From Planctomycetota bacterium (lineage in GTDB: Bacteria > Planctomycetota > UBA1135 > GCA-002686595): DNA of 64,000 bases. Positions 58,104 through 64,000 of this stretch are shown one piece after another. Made by a program: the position numbers and the translations under genes. The stretch is from positions 58,419 through 122,418 of the forward strand of contig JAEUHZ010000026.1 of the NCBI GenBank assembly GCA_016795205.1, read 5' to 3'. The notes below the pieces were generated by a model. It was given only the letters and a program-made list of their open reading frames with translations. It did no database searches and was not told the DNA's origin. Positions within the stretch are counted from its first letter, which is position 1. Each line of letters opens with the position of its first letter.

Positions 58104-58614
58104 GGGGGTGCTCGCTCTGGACGCGGGAAGGGGGATCGGCGCCCGGGCATCCCGGAGGACCGTCCCGGAGAGAGGCGCGATACGGCCTGCCGTGGCCGCA
58201 CGCCAGCCCTGCCGGGGATTTCGGCCTTGGCTTGCGCCGGACCCGAGCCTTTCCCCTTGCGGAATCGAGGCTGCGCGGGCAAAATGCGGCTTCCTGCCAT
58301 GGACTCCGCTTCCAGGCTCGCTCTCCGGATCCGCGACGCGGCCCCGCCTCTGCGCGGTGCCGCGATCCACTCGGAGGACGCTTGTGGGCGGTGGGGCAGG
58401 GATGGTAGTTCTTTCCCAGGTTCGCGCCTGCGAGAGGACCGCTGCCGTCCCGCGTCCGATTCCAGACGAGAGCCCCGTCCTCGGGGTACTCTCACCTGGA
58501 GCGGTTCCGACAGGACCCTCCCCGTCCGCTAGCCACGCCCTCGTTCTCCTCCCCGGCCACGCTTGGCCGGCGAGACTTCCCGATCACGCTTCCTTCCCTC
58601 CCCGAGCCAGCATC
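58104..58614. other. Divergent intergenic region without a recognisable gene
   Basis: A 511-base gap between divergent starts. It holds one hairpin at 58468-58493 (GAGAGCCCCG pairing CGGGG-ta-CTCTC, TCCT loop) about 120 bases before the 58615 start, possibly a leader structure, and a modestly A/T-richer stretch around 58408-58420. I see no protein-coding or RNA gene in it. Confidence 0.5.
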
Positions 58615-59667
58615 ATGAGCATCAACCAGTTCCTCCTCACGGGGCTCACCACCCTGGGACTCGCCTCGGCGGCCTTCGCCGACGGCCGGAACCCGGGCAG
58701 CCTCCTGCTCTTCCCCGAGTTCGACAACCGCGCCGCGAACGTCACGCTCCTCACGGTGACGAACACGAACAGCGACTTCACGCCGCTGCCGAACAACGGC
58801 GGGTTCTCCGGCTCCGTGCGCGTCGAGTTCGTCTACATCGGCAAGTACGCCCCGGGCGGCAGCACGCTGCCGTGCCTCGAGACGAACCGCGAGCACCTGC
58901 TGACGCCGAACGACACGCTGACGCTGCTCACGTACGCGCACAACCCGCAGCACGAGCAGGGCTTCGTGTACGCCTTCGCCAAGAATCCCCAGACGGGCCA
59001 GGCGATCGTCTTCAATCACCTGATCGGCAACGTCGTCACGCTGAACGGCCTGTGGTCGCTCGACTACTCGATGAACCCGGTCTCGTTCCTGGGCATCGGC
59101 TCGGGCGCGGGCACGCCGACCGACCTCGACGGCGACGGCATCCGCGACCTCGACGGCACCGAGTACGAGGCCGTCACGGACGAGATCCTCGTGCCGCGCT
59201 TCCTGGGCCAGGGCGGCTCGTTCGCCAGCGAGCTGATCCTCGTCGGCCTGGCCGGCGGGCGCCTGTTCGACACGATCGTGAACTTCTGGATCTACAACGA
59301 CAACGAGGAGGCCTTCTCGGCGCAGTACCTCTTCCGTTGCTGGGATCGCGTCGCGCTGGGCTCGATCAACGGCGCGTTCAACCAGAGCTTCCTGGTCCAG
59401 ACGAACCACGCCCCGAACGAGATCCTGGGCGCGAACACGCGCGAGTCCGGCTGGTTCCGGGTCTACGGTGCGACGGCCTTCTCGACCGCCGAGCAGATCA
59501 TCGACCCGGCGGTCTACGCCGTGCTCGTCGAGATCATCGGCTCGCACGGTGCGGCCGACCTGCCGTTCGAGTCGCCGGTCCTGAACGACCCGCGCAACGG
59601 CGCCCTGTTCCCGGTCGGGCCGTTCGGCGACGGCGACCCGATCCCGGTCAACGGCGACAACCAGTGA
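58615..59667 (+). CDS. Secreted single-module FPEFDN-family protein
   Basis: A 350-residue exported protein with signal peptide MSINQFLLTGLTTLGLASAA followed by FADG. The mature protein is one module starting GRNPGSLLLFPEFDNRAANV, with FVYIGKYAPGGSTLPCLETN, FVYAFAKNPQTGQAIVFNHL, the calcium-type loop PTDLDGDGIRDLDGTEY, and NHAPNEILGANTRESGWFRV near the end. It is clearly homologous to the C-terminal module of 51733-53337 and to 61140-62150. The fold looks all-beta; three conserved Cys are shared by the paralogues. I know no biochemical function for this family. Confidence 0.83.
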   Translation: MSINQFLLTGLTTLGLASAAFADGRNPGSLLLFPEFDNRAANVTLLTVTNTNSDFTPLPNNGGFSGSVRVEFVYIGKYAPGGSTLPCLETNREHLLTPNDTLTLLTYAHNPQHEQGFVYAFAKNPQTGQAIVFNHLIGNVVTLNGLWSLDYSMNPVSFLGIGSGAGTPTDLDGDGIRDLDGTEYEAVTDEILVPRFLGQGGSFASELILVGLAGGRLFDTIVNFWIYNDNEEAFSAQYLFRCWDRVALGSINGAFNQSFLVQTNHAPNEILGANTRESGWFRVYGATAFSTAEQIIDPAVYAVLVEIIGSHGAADLPFESPVLNDPRNGALFPVGPFGDGDPIPVNGDNQ

Positions 59668-59683
59668 TCAGAGCCGCACGCGG

Positions 59684-59710
59684 CGGGTCGCCCGATCGGA
59701 GGGCGACCCG
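59684..59710 (+). terminator. GC hairpin after the 58615-59667 gene
   Basis: A 10-bp inverted repeat (CGGGTCGCCC with its complement) with a 7-base loop, 17 bases after the stop codon. It is followed by a GC-rich run rather than U. Position fits a transcript end, with moderate confidence. Confidence 0.5.
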
Positions 59711-59838
59711 ACGCGCGCGGGATTCGGCTCGGGAAGCGGCCGCAGCGGCCGCCAAGCGCTGCTAGAGTTCGGAGCCGGGCCCTCGGGGGTGCCGGCTCCG
59801 ACCGTTTCTCCGCCGACCGCCCTCCTCGCACCACCGCC

Positions 59839-60417
59839 ATGCAACGCACGCACGCTCTGCTCGCTCTCGCCCTCCTCGCTCCGGCCCTGGGCTTCGTCGC
59901 CTCCGCCTGCACGCGCGAGGCGGGCCCCGGGCCGGTCAAGCCGAAGCCTGCGGTCGTCAAGGCCGAGCCGACCGACGAGGCCGCCCTGGCGCGCTCGCGG
60001 ATCTACTGGGCGAACGCGGAGAAGAAGGACTGGATCCCGAACTACGACCTGCTCGGGCCCGAGCTGCGCGGCCAGCAGTCGCCGACGATGTTCCTGCAGG
60101 GCAAGACGAACCACATCTACGAAGGGATGCGCGCCCAGGAGGTCGTCGCGCGCAAGGACGATCTGATCTTCCTGCGCGTCACCGGCCGCTGGACCCCGAA
60201 CCTGCCCCAGATCAAGAACGTCCGGCTCGAGCCGGGCCAGACCTTGACCCAGGACATCGAGATCATCGAGGTGTGGCGCTGGATGCGCGACGCGTGGTTC
60301 CTCGAGCGACCGCTGCGTCCGGACGAGTTCCTGGAGCAGTTCCCCGATCTGCAGCCGAACGCGGCGCCGAAGACGGCCGCTGGCGAGTCGGGCGCCGGGG
60401 CCGGCGCGCCGCGCTGA
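59839..60417 (+). CDS. Putative lipoprotein, unknown function
   Basis: A 192-residue exported protein. MQRTHALLALALLAPALGFV then ASAC gives a plausible lipobox (SAC). A Pro/Lys linker leads to a domain of about 120 residues with NYDLLGPELRGQQSPTMFLQ, MRAQEVVARKDDLIFLRVTG and IIEVWRWMRDAWFLERPLRP, followed by an Ala/Gly-rich disordered tail. The Trp/Arg-rich helix near the end is distinctive. I do not recognise the domain. It sits alone between two paralogous secreted-protein genes, on the same strand. Confidence 0.68.
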   Translation: MQRTHALLALALLAPALGFVASACTREAGPGPVKPKPAVVKAEPTDEAALARSRIYWANAEKKDWIPNYDLLGPELRGQQSPTMFLQGKTNHIYEGMRAQEVVARKDDLIFLRVTGRWTPNLPQIKNVRLEPGQTLTQDIEIIEVWRWMRDAWFLERPLRPDEFLEQFPDLQPNAAPKTAAGESGAGAGAPR

Positions 60418-61139
60418 GGAGCAGCTTCGGGGCGTCGAGGTCCGCGCGCTCCGAGCGTCGCTGACGTCGTGTCGCCGCGCGAGGGCCTCGATCCTCGTTG
60501 CGGCGCGGGCCGACCCCGGGAAACGCCGCGGGACCTGGCCCGACTGCGGCGTGTGCGAGCCCACGACGTCTTCGGACGCTGACGCGTCCGAGCCCCACGA
60601 GCGCGTGAGTCGGCCTGGCGTCGGACGACCCGACCGCCGCCCAGACTTGTCCGGGCCGTGGCCGCACCGGCTCGAGCTCACGGCTCGCGAGCCGGCCTGC
60701 GACGCGCGCGGTGGCGATGCCGGCATGTGCACGCCGTGGCGGGGCTCCGGTGGCGGGGCGCTGTGGGCCCTCGCCAGGGTGGCCGTGGGTGCCCGCCCTC
60801 GACCTGGCGAGCGCACCCTCCGCGAGGGCCTTGGGAGCGCCCCAGCAAGGGCCGCGCGCCCCGCCTCCAGACCCGCGCTGCGAGGCCCCTGGAGTTCCTG
60901 ACGAACGCCTACGGAAAAGTGCCATGAGGGGCTGCTCACAAGGAATTCGGTTTCCCGCTTCCGGGCCGGGGCGGGGCCCGGCATGATGGGCCCATCAGGA
61001 CCCCCCGACTGCGGGGAGTCCGACGCCCCCCCCCGCGGCAGCCATGCGGGGACCCCTTCCGCTGCGTGGGAGCCGCTCCCGCCCGCTGGTCGGGAGCGGG
61101 GCGCACACCGCACGCAGGACTTAGGAAGGTAGGAATCCG
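60418..61139. other. 722-base region without a recognisable gene
   Basis: Open frames here are GC-driven and show no domain or signal peptide. Visible items are AAGGAATTC at 60940-60948, a run of nine C at 61026-61034, and, directly before the next start, AGGAAGG and TAGGAATCC at 61123-61138, which may serve as ribosome-binding site. No RNA family is recognised. Confidence 0.5.
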
Positions 61140-62150
61140 ATGGGATCCCGTATCCCCGCGGGGCTCGTCCGCGCCGCCCTGGCGCTCGTCACCCTCACGT
61201 CGGCCGCCCTGGCGGGCGGGCGCAACCCGGGCAGTCTCCTGATCTTCCCCGAGTTCGACAACCTCGGGGGCCGGGTCTCGCTGCTCACGATCACGAACAC
61301 GAACGCGGACATCGCGGACGGCTCGATCTATGTCGAGGTCGTCTGGCTCGACGGCACGCCGGGCGCGCCCTTGCGCTGCGCCGAGACGAACCAGACCTAT
61401 CGCCTGACGCCGAACGACACGCTGACGCTGTACTCGGCGTTCGAGAACCCCAACGCCCAGCGCGGGTTCGCCTACGCGTTCGCGAAGGACTTCCAGGGGC
61501 GCGCCGTCGCCTTCGACTGGCTGATCGGCGACACGCTGTTCCTCGATCCCGTCCTGGCGCTCGACTACGCGATCTCTCCGATCCCGTTCACCTCGCCGCG
61601 CCCCCAGAAGCAGCCCACGGACGTCGACGGCGACGGTCTGCGCGACCTCGACGGCGTCGAGTACGAAGCCGCTCCCGATCGCGTGCTCGTCCCGCGCTTC
61701 CTGGGGCAGGGACCGCTGGCGACGAGTGAGCTCATCCTGATCGGCCTGACCGGCGGATCGCAGTTCACGACGATCGTCGACTTCCTCGTCTACAACGACA
61801 ACGAGGAGGTCTTCTCGCGCAGCTACGCCTTCCAGTGCTGGACCAAGGTCCCGCTCATGACGATCTCGTCGCTCTTCGGTCAGCAGTTCCTGGCCCAGCA
61901 GACGAACCACGCGCCGAACGAGATCGTCGGCTACCCGCTCCAGGAGTCGGGCTGGTTCGAGATCAACGGCAACCGCGCCTGGTCCACCGCGACCCAGTTC
62001 CTGGATCCGGCGGTGCTGGCCGTGCTCGTCGAATCCTCCAGCGTGTTCGAATCCTCGAGCCCGCGACGCGGCGCTGAGACCGCGTTCTCCCTCGGCACCC
62101 AGACCAACGGTGCCCTCCTCCCCAACGGGATCCTCGGCGACCAGGACTGA
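61140..62150 (+). CDS. Secreted single-module FPEFDN-family protein (third paralogue)
   Basis: A 336-residue exported protein with signal peptide MGSRIPAGLVRAALALVTLT then SAALAGG. The mature module starts GRNPGSLLIFPEFDNLGGRV and carries RCAETNQTYRLTPNDTLTLY, FAYAFAKDFQGRAVAFDWLI, the loop PTDVDGDGLRDLDGVEYE and NHAPNEIVGYPLQESGWFEI. It lacks the FVYIGKY insertion region of its two paralogues in part (VEVVWLDGTPGAP instead). ATG 61140 has A/G-rich sequence directly upstream. The gene is 60 bases before the repeat-protein gene at 62211, so the two are probably cotranscribed. Function unknown. Confidence 0.83.
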   Translation: MGSRIPAGLVRAALALVTLTSAALAGGRNPGSLLIFPEFDNLGGRVSLLTITNTNADIADGSIYVEVVWLDGTPGAPLRCAETNQTYRLTPNDTLTLYSAFENPNAQRGFAYAFAKDFQGRAVAFDWLIGDTLFLDPVLALDYAISPIPFTSPRPQKQPTDVDGDGLRDLDGVEYEAAPDRVLVPRFLGQGPLATSELILIGLTGGSQFTTIVDFLVYNDNEEVFSRSYAFQCWTKVPLMTISSLFGQQFLAQQTNHAPNEIVGYPLQESGWFEINGNRAWSTATQFLDPAVLAVLVESSSVFESSSPRRGAETAFSLGTQTNGALLPNGILGDQD

Positions 62151-62210
62151 GCCACGCATCGTCCACGCCCTCCGCCACCGATCCCGACACCGACACCTCG
62201 CCTCCACGCC

Positions 62211-64000
62211 ATGATCCCGCCCCTCTCGCGCACCCTCGCCGCCTGCGCCCTGCTCGCCTCGCCGGCCTTCACCCAAGGCCCGCCGCCGCGGATCCAACTG
62301 TGTCCACCGACCCAGTCGATCCCGATGACGACGACGAACTGGAACAGCACGCTGAGCTTCCCGCGCTTCGATCCCCAGCTCGGGATCCTGGTCGGGGTCC
62401 AGGTCTCGCTGGGCGCCGACGTGCTGGCTGGGGCGCAGTTCGAGAGCCTCGACGCGGCTCCGGCGGTGATCAACCTGATCCTCTCGGCGAACGTCAGCGT
62501 CTACCGGCCGGGCAACCCGCCCGGCGGCGTGATCGCCTCGGCCAGCCCGACGGTCAGTGAGACGGCCTCCGTGACGGCCTTCGACGGCGTGCTCGACTTC
62601 GGGGGCACCTCGGGCCGCACCTATCCGCCGCAGATCCTCTCGACGACGGATACGCAGACGCTGACCGCCCCCGCCGACTTCGTGCTGTTCACGGGGCCGG
62701 CCGGCAATCCCGGCTCGATCGTCCTGCCCGTCGCGGCGATGGGCGCCACGACGGCCTCCGGCGCGGGCAACCTGGTCACGATCTTCAACACGAGCGCCGC
62801 GGCCAACATCCAGGTCTGCTACCTCTACTACCCGGACTGCAACGGCAACGGGATCGCGGACTACCTGGAGATCGCGGCCAACCCGAACCTCGACCGCTAC
62901 GGCCCGGGCACCTGCACGCCCGACGGCATCCTCGACATCTGCCAGGTCGAGGCCGATTGCGACGGTGACGGTCTGCCCGACCGCTGCGAACTCGCGAACA
63001 ACGACTGCGACGCGAACGGCTTCCCGGACAACTGCCAGCCCGACTGCGACGGCGACGGGATCGCGGACGCCTGCGAGCTGCTCGCGGGCACGGCCTTCGA
63101 CCGTTACGGTCCGGGCACCTGCACGCCCGACGGCATCCCCGACAACTGCCAGCCGGAGAGCGACTGCGACGGTGACGGCCTGCCGGACCGCTGCGAGCTC
63201 GTCGGCAACGACTGCGACTCGAACGGCATCCCCGACAACTGCCAGCCGGACTGCGACGGCGACGGCGTCGCCGATGCCTGCGAGCTGCTCGCGGGCACCG
63301 CGTTCGACCGCTACGGCCCCGGCACGTGCACGCCCGACGGCGTGCCCGACAACTGCCAGCCGGAGAGCGACTGCGACCTCGACGGCATCCCGGACCGCTG
63401 CGAGCTGGTCGGGAACGACTGCGATTCGAACGGGATCCCCGACAATTGCCAGCCGGACTGCGACGGCGACGGCGTCGCCGACGCCTGCGAGCTGCTCGCG
63501 GGCACCGCGTTCGACCGCTACGGCCTGACGCAGGGCGGCACGGTGACCTGTGCGCCGGATGGCATCCCGGACAACTGCCAGCCGGCCGCGGACTGCGATG
63601 GTGACGGCTTGCCGGACCGCTGTGAGCTCCCGGGCAACGACTGCGACGGGAACGGCTTCCCGGACAACTGCCAGCCGGACTGCGACGGCGACGGCATCGC
63701 GGACGCCTGCGAGCTGCTCGCGGGCACGGCCTTCGACCGCTACGGACCGGGCACCTGCGTGCCCGACGGCATCCCGGACAACTGCCAGCCCGAGAGTGAC
63801 TGCGACGGCGACGGTCTGCCCGACCGCTGCGAGCTCGTCGGGAACGACTGCGACGCGAACGGCTTCCCGGACAACTGCCAGCCGGATTGCGACGGCGACG
63901 GGATTGCCGACGCCTGCGAGCTCCTGGCCGGCACGGCCTTCGACCGCTACGGACCGAGCACCTGCACGCCCGACGGCATCCCGGACAACTGCCAGCCCGA
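62211..64000 (+). CDS. Secreted choice-of-anchor-E-like protein with tandem calcium-type repeats (3' end outside window)
   Basis: At least 596 residues, open to the window edge. The signal peptide is MIPPLSRTLAACALLASPAF then TQG. Residues about 25-205 form the choice-of-anchor-E-like module (TTTNWNSTLSFPRFDPQLG, TAFDGVLDFGGTSGRTY). From about residue 207 the protein consists of a 69-residue unit repeated at least five times: DRYGPGTCTPDGIPDNCQPE, a DCDGDGLPDRCEL loop, NDCDSNGIPDNCQPDCDGDG and VADACELLAGTAF. Each unit has several Asp-rich calcium loops and about seven Cys, resembling thrombospondin type 3 repeats. A calcium-stiffened surface stalk is the natural inference. The C-terminus, and any anchor, lie outside. 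Confidence 0.85.
   Translation, partial: MIPPLSRTLAACALLASPAFTQGPPPRIQLCPPTQSIPMTTTNWNSTLSFPRFDPQLGILVGVQVSLGADVLAGAQFESLDAAPAVINLILSANVSVYRPGNPPGGVIASASPTVSETASVTAFDGVLDFGGTSGRTYPPQILSTTDTQTLTAPADFVLFTGPAGNPGSIVLPVAAMGATTASGAGNLVTIFNTSAAANIQVCYLYYPDCNGNGIADYLEIAANPNLDRYGPGTCTPDGILDICQVEADCDGDGLPDRCELANNDCDANGFPDNCQPDCDGDGIADACELLAGTAFDRYGPGTCTPDGIPDNCQPESDCDGDGLPDRCELVGNDCDSNGIPDNCQPDCDGDGVADACELLAGTAFDRYGPGTCTPDGVPDNCQPESDCDLDGIPDRCELVGNDCDSNGIPDNCQPDCDGDGVADACELLAGTAFDRYGLTQGGTVTCAPDGIPDNCQPAADCDGDGLPDRCELPGNDCDGNGFPDNCQPDCDGDGIADACELLAGTAFDRYGPGTCVPDGIPDNCQPESDCDGDGLPDRCELVGNDCDANGFPDNCQPDCDGDGIADACELLAGTAFDRYGPSTCTPDGIPDNCQP
62891..64000 (+). repeat. 207-bp tandem repeat array encoding the 69-residue Cys/Asp-rich unit
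   Basis: Successive copies of the DRYG element fall 207 bases apart, except that the fourth copy has a 15-base insertion (Tyr-Gly-Leu-Thr-Gln-Gly-Gly instead of Tyr-Gly-Pro-Gly), so the spacing there is 222. Copies are highly similar at DNA level, with third-position differences between them. The array continues past the window end. Confidence 0.92.

Noticed and set aside
60263..60925. A 220-codon minus-strand frame in the gene-poor region
   Set aside because: It is Arg/Pro/Ala-rich with no domain or signal peptide and overlaps the end of the lipoprotein gene at 59839-60417.
62897..63934. A series of short 64-residue frames on the minus strand at regular spacing
   Set aside because: They are reverse shadows of the 207-bp coding repeats and have no start context or family.
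62891..64000. Regular direct repeats that might suggest a CRISPR array
   Set aside because: Units are 207 bp, contiguous and protein-coding, with no spacers and no cas genes.

Overview
The window is very GC-rich bacterial DNA (roughly 70% by eye) from a Gram-negative-type bacterium, most likely a member of the Planctomycetota. The pointers are an lpxA gene, a short Hc1-type histone H1-like protein, NfeD/FloA genes, futalosine-pathway menaquinone genes, an ole hydrocarbon locus, and many large secreted proteins with FG-GAP repeats, DxDxDG calcium motifs and a C-terminal domain (CFGDG..T.CPCGN ... YRNAA.FCT..TFNL.NG) that I associate with Planctomycetota secretomes. Most genes lack a clear Shine-Dalgarno sequence and many are joined by 4-base GTGA/ATGA overlaps. 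The lineage is an inference; there is no rRNA in the window.

Layout. 0-4.5 kb: the 5' part of a secreted protein, a pirin with a divergent HxlR regulator, and a NatAB-like ABC exporter. 4.5-17.1 kb (minus strand): the most striking part, a near-continuous 13-gene locus with oleA at its upstream end and oleB-oleC-oleD at its downstream end. Between them lie a GbsR/MarR-type regulator, a KAS II-type ketosynthase, an acyl carrier protein, two phytoene-desaturase-like FAD oxidoreductases, a ketoreductase, a dehydratase, an enoyl reductase and a phosphopantetheinyl transferase. It looks like a self-contained type II fatty acid line feeding head-to-head Claisen condensation (OleA), beta-lactone formation (OleC) and decarboxylation (OleB) to an alkene. 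The product is unknown.

17.2-28.8 kb: dinB, lpxA, a large secreted protein, polA, xth, a DUF5916-type outer-surface protein and recJ. 28.9-41.3 kb: three parts of the selenocysteine system, namely selA, a selD that itself reads through an in-frame UGA at codon 18, and a tRNA-Sec with a UCA anticodon. Between them are a UDP-GlcNAc-type dehydrogenase, a helical-repeat protein, a GDPD-like protein that seems to have lost catalytic residues, a propeller histidine kinase with a NarL-type partner, and three small exported proteins.

41.5-48.7 kb: an NfeD-NfeD-FloA membrane operon, an EVE-domain protein, the histone H1-like protein, a histidine phosphatase, and mqnB-mqnD. 48.8-64 kb: a secretome island of large exported proteins and lipoproteins. 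It includes three paralogues sharing a PGSLL.FPEFDN module, one of them fused to the N-terminal module of another gene, and ends in a 69-residue tandem-repeat protein that runs off the window. Strong GC hairpins without long U-tracts sit at several gene ends.
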